Shown: piece by piece, positions 49,124 through 61,439 of the stretch
Numbering within the stretch: the first letter of the stretch is position 1
How the letters are laid out: the number at the start of each line of letters is the position of its first letter
Assembly: GCA_037043235.1 (NCBI GenBank)
Contig: JAWRVZ010000065.1
Coordinates: 1,233,501 to 1,297,500, forward strand
DNA length: 64,000 nt
Source: Rhodeus uyekii
Taxonomy: Eukaryota; Chordata; Actinopteri; Cypriniformes; Acheilognathidae
Direction of reading: 5' to 3'
Translations under genes and position numbers: made by a program
The notes under the pieces: generated by a model
Database searches by the model: none
What the model saw: the letters and a program-made list of their open reading frames with translations, nothing else
Told to the model about the DNA's origin: nothing

Positions 49124-50587
49124 ATGGCGGAACAGGCATTTACACCGTGTGTTTCTCCTTGTACCCGTTTCATTACGGGAAAGGACACACACATTCAGTG
49201 CGTTGTCTGTCTGGGAGCGGAGCACGCTCGGTCAGCGCTTGAGGGCGGTGATTGTGAGAACTGCGAGAGGTTCTCATTGCGTACTCTCCGCTCCCGTCTG
49301 GCAGTATTTGCGGATACTAACCAGACTCGCGTTCTTCAAGGTTCGGGACCCGCTGCGGCTGAGGCTCGGCGGCATTCTCAATCTTGGGGATCGCAAATGG
49401 ATCTCACGGAAGGTTGCGGGGCGGGTGAGCCCGTCTCGCAGTTCGACTGTGTTGATCCCAGTTCCAGCCGGAGGTTGGAAGCACGCGTTTCAGGCGCGGT
49501 TTCTTCCAATCCGACTGGGACTTCGGTGCTATCATTATCCTGCTCTGAGGAGGAGGAGGTGATTAGCATCGATCCGGTTGAGGAGGCTTCGCCACCCTCT
49601 TCACCGGCGTACGAGGAACTGATCGAGGTTGTGACACGAGCAGTCTCTCGTCTGGACATTGATTGGCCGGCAGAGACTAGGAACGCTCGTCCCAGAAAAA
49701 GTAAGTTGGATGAGCGTTACCTTCCAGCTCGTGTCGCTCCCCAGCGCCGGGCAATGCCTTTCTTCCAGGATCTCCATACTGAGGTGTCGAGATCTTGGAA
49801 AAAGCCAGCTTCCGATAGGGTGCATACGTCGTCCAGTGCGATGTACGCTACTCTTACCGGAGCTCATCCTTATGGTTACGGAGGGATGCCGAAGGTGGAC
49901 GAGGCTCTTGCGGGATACCTTGTGCCCCATTCGGCATCCACTATTAAAGCCCCGGCGCTCCCCACCAAACCGTTGCGAGTTACATCATCACTGGTGGGAA
50001 AAGCATATTCTGCCTCTAGTCAGGCTGCAGCGTGCCTGCACACCACGGCACTGCTGCAGGCCTACCAAGCAGATTTGCTGGGAGACCTCGATCAAGGTGG
50101 CGGTATTGGTCCCGAAGCAGTGGCAGAGCTGCGTCGGGCCATGGATTTGTCTCTCCGAGCCACTAGAGAAACGGCCTTCTCTGTCGGTCGCTCAATGGCA
50201 GCTCTGGTGGCTACGGAGAGGCATTTATGGCTCAATCTTTCAGCCATAAAAGATAAGGACAAGTTCGTTTTGTTGGACGCCCCTCTGTCCCCTTCGGGCT
50301 TGTTCGGCGACGCCGTAAAAAGCGTTGTCGATAAGTTTCAGGAGGCTGCACGGCAGCAGGTGGCGTTCAGCAAAGTCCTTCCCCGCCACCCTTCACGTGA
50401 GCCCAGTAGCCAAACACGGGCTCACAGTTCCTCGTACAGGGCCTCACAGAAGGAGAGTGTTGCATCTCGTTTACCTCCCCCTAATAGAGGGAGGTCGGGA
50501 CAACACTCTCGGGCCCAGCCTTCTGGTAAAAGGATGGATCTGAGGAACATCCTAAATGCCAAGAAGGCTACCTCTAAGCGTTCCTGA
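49124..50587 (+). CDS. DIRS gag-like protein, 487 aa
   Basis: First ORF of the DIRS element, presumed to encode the nucleocapsid-like protein that packages the RNA. The frame is open further upstream, but no ATG precedes 49124, where the context ATTATGG is good, so this start is chosen. Residues 26-47 form a zinc-binding-like cluster: CVVC, His34, then CENC (C26, C29, H34, C44, C47), followed by LRTLRSRLA, a block seen in many fish DIRS gag proteins. The middle is acidic with Ser-rich stretches (SCSEEEEVISID) and the C-terminus is basic (LNAKKATSKRS). It ends in TGA followed by C. The same frame then stays open to the end of the recombinase. The RT frame begins 32 bases before this stop. Confidence 0.88.
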   Translation: MAEQAFTPCVSPCTRFITGKDTHIQCVVCLGAEHARSALEGGDCENCERFSLRTLRSRLAVFADTNQTRVLQGSGPAAAEARRHSQSWGSQMDLTEGCGAGEPVSQFDCVDPSSSRRLEARVSGAVSSNPTGTSVLSLSCSEEEEVISIDPVEEASPPSSPAYEELIEVVTRAVSRLDIDWPAETRNARPRKSKLDERYLPARVAPQRRAMPFFQDLHTEVSRSWKKPASDRVHTSSSAMYATLTGAHPYGYGGMPKVDEALAGYLVPHSASTIKAPALPTKPLRVTSSLVGKAYSASSQAAACLHTTALLQAYQADLLGDLDQGGGIGPEAVAELRRAMDLSLRATRETAFSVGRSMAALVATERHLWLNLSAIKDKDKFVLLDAPLSPSGLFGDAVKSVVDKFQEAARQQVAFSKVLPRHPSREPSSQTRAHSSSYRASQKESVASRLPPPNRGRSGQHSRAQPSGKRMDLRNILNAKKATSKRS

Positions 50588-52667
50588 CGCCAGAGGCAAG
50601 CCGCACCAAGGCGGTCAGCTCCGTGTCCGGTTCCCGAGGGAGCCCGTCTCGGAGGCACTGCCCCCTCTAAGGAGGGTCCTAGAGCATTCCACCAGTACGG
50701 TGTCCGGAAACCCCGGCCCTGTGGTGTCTCTGCTCGTATCAGAGATCAGTCTCGAGAGACTGATTCCCTTAGTAGAGTTCCAGGCCGCATGGTTGCGTCT
50801 GCCGGGCATCTCTCAATGGGTCCTGCGCACAGTAACCTCCGGGTACAAAATTCAATTCGGGGCTTCACCACCCCGTTTTATGGGGATCCTATCGTCCGCG
50901 GTAGGGCCCCAGCAGGCTCTGATTATGGAACAGGAAGTAGACTCTCTGCTGGAGAAAGGGGCCATCGAGTATGTGCCCCTTACAGACAGACAGTCCGGTT
51001 TCTTCAGCCGATACTTCATAGTTCCGAAGAAGGATGGAGGGTTGCGGCCCATTCTGGATTTGCGTCTTCTAAATCGCACTATCTTGCGTCTAAAATTCAA
51101 AATGTTGACGCTCAGGCAGATTGTGACGCATATCAGGTCCGAGGACTGGTTCGTCACAATCGACCTAAAAGACGCATACTTCCACATCTCCATCCTTCCT
51201 CAGCATCGGAAGTTCCTACGGTTCGCCTTCGGGGGGAAGGCGTACCAGTATCGTGTACTTCCGTTCGGCCTATCGCTCTCACCCCGCACGTTCACGAAGG
51301 TCGTGGACGCTGCACTGGCTCCATTGCGGTTACAAGGCATCCGTGTCCTCAATTATATAGACGATTGGCTAGTAATAGCCCAATCGTCTCAGTTAGCAGC
51401 ACGTCATCGAGATGTCGTGCTTGCTCACATGCAGGAGCTGGGGTTAAGGTTGAACACCAAGAAGAGTGTGCTTTCTCCTGCTCAGAGAACCACCTTCTTG
51501 GGAGTCATTTGGGACTCGGAAACAATGTCTGCTCGGCTATCCCCCGGGCGCATTCATTCCATTCGATCAACTGTCGAGGGCATAAAATTAGGCCAGCTAC
51601 TCACTGTCAAACACTTTCAGAGAGTGTTAGGGCTCATGGCAGCAGCGTCCAGCGTTATACCGCTCGGCCTGCTACACATGAGACCCCTGCAGTGGTGGCT
51701 CAGGACCAAAGGGTTTTCCCCGAGGGGCAACCCGCTTCGCACAATCAAGGTCACGAGGCGATGCCTACGCACCTTGACCCTGTGGAAGAACATCTGGTTC
51801 CTGTCACAAGGCCCCGTGTTGGGAGCTCCGTCTCGACGAGTGACTCTGTCAACGGATGCCTCCCTCACAGGTTGGGGGGCGGTTCTGAGGGACCGCTCCT
51901 CACAAGGGCTTTGGAGCTTGCGGCACCAGTCCTGGCACATAAACCTGCTGGAGTTACTGGCGGTCCGCAGAGCGCTACTTGCTTTCCTCCCGGACCTAAT
52001 TGGGCATCATGTCACTGTTTTCACAGACAGCATGACAGTGGTGGCTTACATCAATCACCAGGGAGGTCTTCGTTCTCGTCCAATGTACAAATTGGTGAGA
52101 CAAGTTCTTCTCTGGGCCCAGGGCAAGCTGCTCTCACTCAGGGCAGCTCACATCCCTGGAGTCCAGAACATAGGAGCAGACTTCCTGTCGAGGCAGGGGC
52201 CGAGGCCCGGGGAATGGCGGCTCCACCCCGAGGTGGTGGAGCAGATTTGGAAGAGATTCGGGAAGGCACAGGTAGACCTGTTTGCCTCGGTCGAGAATAC
52301 TCATTGCCCTCTATGGTTCTCCTTAACGTACCCAGCGCCGCTGGGGCAGGATGCCATGATGCAGGTGTGGCCGAGGCTACACCTGTACGCCTTTCCCCCG
52401 ATTGTTCTGCTCCCGGGAGTTCTGGCCAAAGTTCGTCGGGACAGGGTCCGTCTCACGCTGGTGGCCCCCTTTTGGCCCAGCAGGATCTGGTTCTCGGACC
52501 TGGTATCCCTCCTAGACGGAGTCCCCTGGGAGATTCCGGTCAGGGGGGATCTTCTGTCCCAGGCGGAGGGTTGTGTTATTCACCCCCGTCCAGAACTTCT
52601 GAAGCTGAAGGTCTGGCCCCTGAGGGGGTCCAGTTCTTCGAATCTGGTCTCACAGCCGAGGTTGTAG
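50556..52667 (+). CDS. DIRS RT / RNase H / methyltransferase-like protein, 703 aa
   Basis: Reverse transcriptase with FIVPKKDGGLRPILDLR, the catalytic Asp206 in LKDAYFHI, and YIDD (Tyr267-Asp270). RNase H follows, with STDASLTGWGAV (Asp434) and a later TDSMTVVAYINHQGG. The C-terminal part from about residue 572 (VDLFAS, then YAFPP and VAPFWPSRIWF near 636-646) matches the degenerate DNA N6-adenine methyltransferase-like domain typical of DIRS elements. The ATG at 50556 directly follows an in-frame TAA (TAAATG), so the protein cannot be a frameshift product starting upstream; it must initiate here or further in. It overlaps gag by 32 bases in the +1 frame, compatible with leaky scanning or termination-reinitiation. 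No internal stop. Confidence 0.93.
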   Translation: MPRRLPLSVPDARGKPHQGGQLRVRFPREPVSEALPPLRRVLEHSTSTVSGNPGPVVSLLVSEISLERLIPLVEFQAAWLRLPGISQWVLRTVTSGYKIQFGASPPRFMGILSSAVGPQQALIMEQEVDSLLEKGAIEYVPLTDRQSGFFSRYFIVPKKDGGLRPILDLRLLNRTILRLKFKMLTLRQIVTHIRSEDWFVTIDLKDAYFHISILPQHRKFLRFAFGGKAYQYRVLPFGLSLSPRTFTKVVDAALAPLRLQGIRVLNYIDDWLVIAQSSQLAARHRDVVLAHMQELGLRLNTKKSVLSPAQRTTFLGVIWDSETMSARLSPGRIHSIRSTVEGIKLGQLLTVKHFQRVLGLMAAASSVIPLGLLHMRPLQWWLRTKGFSPRGNPLRTIKVTRRCLRTLTLWKNIWFLSQGPVLGAPSRRVTLSTDASLTGWGAVLRDRSSQGLWSLRHQSWHINLLELLAVRRALLAFLPDLIGHHVTVFTDSMTVVAYINHQGGLRSRPMYKLVRQVLLWAQGKLLSLRAAHIPGVQNIGADFLSRQGPRPGEWRLHPEVVEQIWKRFGKAQVDLFASVENTHCPLWFSLTYPAPLGQDAMMQVWPRLHLYAFPPIVLLPGVLAKVRRDRVRLTLVAPFWPSRIWFSDLVSLLDGVPWEIPVRGDLLSQAEGCVIHPRPELLKLKVWPLRGSSSSNLVSQPRL

Positions 52668-53641
52668 AGACCATCCTTCAGTCCAGAGCTCCCTCCACGA
52701 GGAAACTCTACGCTCTAAAGTGGAAACTCTTCTCTGCTTGGTGTAGCGTAAGGCAGTTAAACCCAGTAACCTGTCCCGTTGGCAAAGTGCTGGAGTTCCT
52801 GCAGGAGAAGTTTGCGACAGGGTTGTCCCCTTCTACCTTGAAGGTTTATGTGGCTGCCATAGCGGCTTGCCACATACCTTTGGGAGGGGTGTCCTTGGGC
52901 AGGGACCCCCTAGTCTCTCGTTTCCTTCGTGGCACTCTAAGGCTGAGACCTGTGGCACAGACCAGGGTTCCTGCCTGGGACTTGTCTTTGGTACTCCAAG
53001 GCCTGTCCCAGGCACCCTTTGAACCATTAGAGGAGCTTCCTATTAAACTCCTCTCCCTAAAGACCCTTCTTTTGCTGGCTATCACCTCGCTTAAGAGGGT
53101 CGGGGATCTTCAAGCTCTCTCGGTGGTTCCTTCTTGCCTCGAGTTTGCGCCCGGGATGACGAAGGTTTTTCTTCACCCGAGGCCAGGCTATGTCCCTAAG
53201 GTTCTCACGAACGTGGCTCGGTCTATCATGCTACAGGCCTTCTGTCCTCCCCCCTTTGACGATCATGAGCAGGAGCGAAAGAACAAGGTCTGTCCAGTAC
53301 GAGTACTGGACGCTTACGTCCTCAGGACTGCTACCTGGCGTAAGTCAAACCAACTGTTCGTTTGTTTTGGGGCCCCTGAGGGGGCTCCAGCTTCCAAACA
53401 AACCCTAAGCCGATGGATAGTCGAGGCTATCTGTCTGGCTTATGAGTCGGCCGGACATGCTTCTCCCCTGAGGGTCCGGGCCCACTCCACTAGGAGCGTG
53501 GCGACCTCCAAGGCGTTTCTCTCAGGAGTTTCCCTTGCTGATGTTTGTGCTGCGGCTGGCTGGTCCTCACCGCACACCTTTATGAGATTCTATCAGTTAG
53601 ATCTCGATTCCGCTCCGGGAACGAGGGTGCTCTCTCAGTGA
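50789..53641 (+). CDS. DIRS tyrosine recombinase frame, 950 codons
   Basis: The C-terminal third (from about 52650) is a tyrosine recombinase, which replaces the integrase in DIRS elements and inserts a circular DNA. It has an N-terminal SAM-like region (STRKLYALKWKLFSAWC) and the catalytic set Arg770 (LKRVGDLQ), His899 and Arg902 (AHSTRS) and Tyr935 (FMRFYQLD), ending TRVLSQ and TGA. The first 620 codons lie fully inside the RT ORF in another frame; they resemble no domain I know and may be open only through codon constraint. The ATG at 50789 is the first in this open stretch, but the frame is open all the way back to the gag stop at 50585-50587. The protein could therefore arise by UGA readthrough of gag, by internal initiation, or by splicing. 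Confidence 0.88.
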   Translation: MVASAGHLSMGPAHSNLRVQNSIRGFTTPFYGDPIVRGRAPAGSDYGTGSRLSAGERGHRVCAPYRQTVRFLQPILHSSEEGWRVAAHSGFASSKSHYLASKIQNVDAQADCDAYQVRGLVRHNRPKRRILPHLHPSSASEVPTVRLRGEGVPVSCTSVRPIALTPHVHEGRGRCTGSIAVTRHPCPQLYRRLASNSPIVSVSSTSSRCRACSHAGAGVKVEHQEECAFSCSENHLLGSHLGLGNNVCSAIPRAHSFHSINCRGHKIRPATHCQTLSESVRAHGSSVQRYTARPATHETPAVVAQDQRVFPEGQPASHNQGHEAMPTHLDPVEEHLVPVTRPRVGSSVSTSDSVNGCLPHRLGGGSEGPLLTRALELAAPVLAHKPAGVTGGPQSATCFPPGPNWASCHCFHRQHDSGGLHQSPGRSSFSSNVQIGETSSSLGPGQAALTQGSSHPWSPEHRSRLPVEAGAEARGMAAPPRGGGADLEEIREGTGRPVCLGREYSLPSMVLLNVPSAAGAGCHDAGVAEATPVRLSPDCSAPGSSGQSSSGQGPSHAGGPLLAQQDLVLGPGIPPRRSPLGDSGQGGSSVPGGGLCYSPPSRTSEAEGLAPEGVQFFESGLTAEVVETILQSRAPSTRKLYALKWKLFSAWCSVRQLNPVTCPVGKVLEFLQEKFATGLSPSTLKVYVAAIAACHIPLGGVSLGRDPLVSRFLRGTLRLRPVAQTRVPAWDLSLVLQGLSQAPFEPLEELPIKLLSLKTLLLLAITSLKRVGDLQALSVVPSCLEFAPGMTKVFLHPRPGYVPKVLTNVARSIMLQAFCPPPFDDHEQERKNKVCPVRVLDAYVLRTATWRKSNQLFVCFGAPEGAPASKQTLSRWIVEAICLAYESAGHASPLRVRAHSTRSVATSKAFLSGVSLADVCAAAGWSSPHTFMRFYQLDLDSAPGTRVLSQ

Positions 53642-53691
53642 GCTGAGACACATCCGTAGGCCGGCGTCGCTGAGGTGACGTTGGTATAACG

Positions 53692-53794
53692 TTCCCCTAG
53701 CGTTTTCTGACGCAGCTCGAAGTTCCCATGAAAGGGAACGTCTCGGGTTACGTATGTAACCCTGGTTCCCTGAAGGGGAACGAGACGCTGCGTC
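53692..53794. repeat. DIRS internal complementary region
   Basis: 53692-53739 is the reverse complement of the element's left end (48868-48915). 53737-53794 is the reverse complement of the right end (53984-54041). They meet at AAC (53737-53739), the complement of the border GTT. In DIRS replication models this region templates closure of the circular intermediate. It lies just downstream of the recombinase stop. Confidence 0.9.
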
Positions 53795-53841
53795 TTCGCC
53801 TCAGCTCCTTGCGCCTCCGGGCCCGCTTCAGACACTCTTTT

Positions 53842-53991
53842 GCTGTCACTTCCGGGTTCCGGCGCGCTTTTATGCTCTGTTCATGACGTCACTTCCCGCG
53901 ACTTGCATTCACACGCGTAAATTTCCCATTGGTTGTACACATCTTCACGTGACTGACGTCAAGGGTTTCCCCTAGCGTTTTCTGACGCAGC
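53842..53991 (-). repeat. DIRS right inverted terminal repeat
   Basis: Reverse complement of 48891-49040 with no difference seen by eye over 150 bases. It starts GCTGTCACTTCCGGG and ends TTTTCTGACGCAGC. Confidence 0.92.
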
Positions 53992-54041
53992 GTCTCGTTC
54001 CCCTTCAGGGAACCAGGGTTACATACGTAACCCGAGACGTT

Positions 54042-57762
<3,721 letters not shown>

Positions 57763-58205
57763 TGAAAGGCCCGATTTACACCTGGTATTGAGACGGGTTT
57801 TGGTCAATTGGATCCCAAGTGAATGATGCTAAATACAGGTGTAAAAAGCTAGTCAAAAATGCATTAGACTGAATTGCTTTCGTCGTGTGGTTGAATACAT
57901 TCAAATGGCCACAAAAGACTGCCTACTCTCCGCTTACTGACCTAATGCATTCTCTCACCATTCCTGATTCCTAACATGCACTCACCGCATTCGGTGTGGC
58001 CTTGCGGCTGTCAGAGCAAAAACGGAAGCTGATGCTCTCAGTGTGTTTTTCCATTGTCTCCAGTTTTTTTTTTTTGTCCATTAGATCGAAAGATCTGCAC
58101 AAAATCCATACATTTACCGGCCCATAGACCCTCCCCTTGAAGAAATCAGGACAGAAGTGGTTGAAAGTGGACAAAAAATTGATTAAAACACCAGGTGTAA
58201 ATGTG
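57763..58205. mobile_element. Inverted-repeat element (GATTTACACCTGGTATT family)
   Basis: The left part GGCCCGATTTACACCTGGTA and the right part AAAACACCAGGTGTAAATG are inverted relatives. The interior has GTCAATTGGATCCCAAGTG and GATCGAAAGATC-like words. It resembles a common fish DNA element; borders are approximate. Confidence 0.45.
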
Positions 58206-58366
58206 TGTCTTCCTCGTCTGCTTGTGATCCGATCGACCAAATAAGAGTTTCCTTTCCTTTTGTGTTCCACAGAAGATAGAATGTCATAATAATTATTGGA
58301 ATGAATGACTAAAGGATGAAATAATTTTCATTTTTGGGGTGAACTATTGCTTTGAAGACATAATAC

Positions 58367-58531
58367 ACTCTTAAAAAATAAAGGTTCCAAGAGTGGATTA
58401 GAAGAAGCATTTTCCAATGATTTCAATGATCTAAAGGACCTTTTGTGAATTGGAAAATTTCCATGGATATGATCAGTTCTTAATGGAACCATAGATGCCA
58501 ATAAAGAAAGAGTGTATTTTTAAGAGTGTAG
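58367..58531. mobile_element. Short MITE with ACACTCTTAAAAATA ends
   Basis: The left end TACACTCTTAAAAAATAAAG and the right end, in reverse, TACACTCTTAAAAATACACTC are inverted repeats. The interior holds GGTTCC and GGAACC words found in other short pieces near 18950-19030, 29040 and 29690. Confidence 0.65.
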
Positions 58532-61439
58532 GCACCTGAATCTGTGCCTTGACATGTTTAAGGAAAAAACGTAAAGGAATTACAGCTGAGAGGAGGAAAA
58601 TGATTCACTCAAGCATTTTGTACATGGTTAAAGGGAAAACAGTGATTCATGGAGGCATGATCCATTTAGTGATTATGTCTATAAAATGAATCCTCATGTT
58701 AGTGAAATGACTTTTGGTCTGAACGCGTGGCTGCTTACGAGCTCATCCACGGTGTTCACACATAAGAACTCCACATTTTCATTTTTCAAATGATTCAGAA
58801 TTATAACATCCAGTCAGTTCAAAGGTGTCATATTTGCATTGCATGAGGCGCCCGTCCCCACCGCTGTCCCTGAGGACTCAAACGGCTGCGTCCAAACCAG
58901 ACAGAGACTGCTTCGTGTCCACCGGCCAATCGGATGCCCCGGTGGAAGCGTCACCATGACAACGATGGCTGCCCATCCCAGATGGGCTCCATGTTACAGA
59001 CACAAAAAGAAGGAGAGGAGAAAAGACAAGAAGAGAAAGGGAGAGGGGGCAGCTACTGACTTTTGTTTGTTTGTTTGTTTGTTTCATACAACTGCAGGAA
59101 AACACTGAAACATGGAAGTGTTTGTGACCGAGACACTTGTCCTCTTTTCCATGCCGGTATTTAGGATTAATGATAACACTTTAGAATAAGATCTCATGTG
59201 TTGACAATAGTTGATGTTTGAACTAACATGAACTACAGTGAGCAATACGTAGTATGTTCATTTTGTTTATTTTAGTTCATAAAAATCCAGCTCTTCATTG
59301 ATTGTTCATGTTAGTTCACGGTGCATTAACTATAATGTACAGTACAGTTCATTATTAGTTAATATTAACTAATGTAGTTAATGAATGAAACCGTATTGTA
59401 AAGCGTTATTTACTACGTGATTGTTTGCATGAGGCAATTTAAGATCACGATTTTTCAAAATAAAAACCTTTAGACCTTTAGTCTTTTTAAAGAGAAACTT
59501 CAGTAACATCATATCTGGCTAGCACATCAAATACATTTATTCTCTTGGAAAGTCCTTTACTTGCAGAAATATTTACACTCCTGTTCTCCTGTTTCACTCC
59601 TGTGTGTGTGTATGTGTGTTTGAAGGCTGCATTTATTTTATTTGAAAAAAAAAATACATTAAACATAAAAATTGCAAAAACAAATATTGCAAAACAATTA
59701 TAAAAACATAACAGTTTTCTATTTGAATATATTTTTTAGTCTTGTGATGTCAAAGGTGTATTTTCAGCATAATTACGCCAGTCTTCATTGTCACATGATC
59801 CTTCAGAAATCATTGCTTATTATTATCAATGATGAAAACAGCTGAGTTGCTTCATTTTTTTGTGGTTCTTTTTAATGAATAGAAAGAATTCTTAGTATTT
59901 TATAACATTAGAAATTTTTACGGTCACTACTAGTGTTTTTGCACAGCTGGACTGCTATTGTCCAATCAGCACGCAGGACCAAGTACAGAATCTGATTGTA
60001 GAAGCTGCCGAAAGACTGCGAGGCCTTTAAAAACATATCCGTTCCTGTGGCTTTTCATGTAAATCAGACCAGGTGATTGTGAAAGTAAGAAATTAACATA
60101 TTATTCATCAAATCCAGTGGCTGACTCTTATTAGCTATGAATCTCGTTAACAGTTCCTGTCTAATGGTGTGTTCGCACTATGGCATATGCTGGTGCTGTT
60201 GTGCAGGTAGGAAACCTGGCTGATGTAACGGGCTGAAACAGACAGACGAAATAAAGCACAGCACAAGCTTCAGCACAGAATCAGCTTCATTTACCTCAAA
60301 CCACCTCGCGCTCTCTTTCTTTCGCTCTCTCTGTCCGTCTTAATCTCAGAGGCAGTGATGTGCTGTCTATTACAGACGCTCAGTGCCTGGTTAGTATTCT
60401 GAGAACAATATCAACATTCAGATTGAAGTGTATGTGTGTTTGTGAGAGAGAGAAAGTAGGAATGATGGTGAGCGAGAGAGAGACCCTGTACTCTAAAAGC
60501 AAATGACACTACTATACTAGATGCAGATTTGCAGCGACAAAGCGTCTGGAAGTCGTTCAGTTGCAATGAAGGCTGGCGATTTGAGGTGACACGACCAACA
60601 GCAAGCGTTCAACGTTATGCTAATGTGCAGCGACTATTCGACTTTGATTAGTTTGTATTTCACAATATATGTTGTTATAAGGCACATTTGCAATGAATAT
60701 TGCCTTATAATCCTCTAGCAAGCCAGCCAAAGGCGATAAAGCAAGGAAAAACTAAGATGTTTGAGTAGATGAGGAAGAAATCTTGAGAGGAAGCCCATCT
60801 CCTCGGGCAGGCACATATTTAAACAAGCCTTACATGCATGTCTACATAGGCCTACATGTTAATTTGAACAGATGTAATCCAGCCACATAGTATTAATTAT
60901 ATAGACTCATTTGTTTAATTAAATATGATTATCATGAATACTAATGAGTGTGCAGACAGTGTAGCTCCGGGGCTCTTCATGCAGGACATTTCTGCTGTTC
61001 AAACACCGCTGGATGGAGTGCAACAAAATGTAACAGTTAACGTAGGCATATGTAACACTTTTTTTTTACTTTGACAAAAGCGGCACTTATGGTGCAAGAT
61101 GCTGAAAAATCAGTAAGACGGAACAGCTAATAACTGTTGAACACTGAACTGACTTCAGCTGAACAATGTTTTAGAGCTGTTGTACAGCCGAAATGAACTG
61201 TTCGAATCACATTGAATCATTTGTCCTCTTATCTTTATGCTTTAAAACAATCTGTTTTGTATAAAGGGCTATAGAAATAAAGGTGACCTGACTTGAGCCA
61301 TATACTCAACTTCTAAAGCACGAATTACGAATTACACAACTGAATCAGTAACTGTGGTAGATTGACCACTTATAGTAATTGATTGTAAGTATGTAAACAA
61401 TTCAATTGTACTACTGCTAAATATTTACATATATGCATC
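58532..61439. other. Intergenic, dispersed repeats only
   Basis: At 59170-59405 there is a foldback fish repeat (AACACTTTAGAATAAGATCTC and ACCGTATTGTAAAGCG) with many GTTCATGTTAGTTCA words. 59620-59900 is a copy of the GATCCTTCAGAAATCATT repeat. No gene supported. Confidence 0.45.

Larger units (their letters stand above)
48868..54041 (+). mobile_element. Complete DIRS-type (tyrosine recombinase) retrotransposon
   Basis: The 5174-base element has every diagnostic DIRS feature. It has inverted terminal repeats (48891-49040 and 53842-53991) and unlike outermost ends. It has an internal complementary region (53692-53794) whose two halves are complements of the left and right ends. It has gag, RT/RNase H/methyltransferase-like and tyrosine recombinase frames. 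A GTT occurs at both borders (48868-48870 and 54039-54041) and, as AAC, at the centre of the internal complementary region (53737-53739). This is expected if a circular intermediate joined through GTT recombines with a GTT target. No 4-6-base target duplication of the integrase type is seen. All three frames are open and the ITRs look identical, so insertion is recent. Its GC content is well above that of its flanks. Confidence 0.95.

Noticed and set aside
49149..50249. Frames of 137 and 196 aa in a second frame of gag
   Set aside because: Shadows of the gag ORF; no domain and interrupted by stops.
53635..54041. CRISPR-like or att-site array, because of several repeated palindromic blocks
   Set aside because: All repeats are explained as the DIRS internal complementary region and right ITR in a eukaryotic genome.
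48868..54041. LTR retrovirus or Gypsy element
   Set aside because: Ends are inverted rather than direct, there is no protease or DDE integrase, and a tyrosine recombinase is present.
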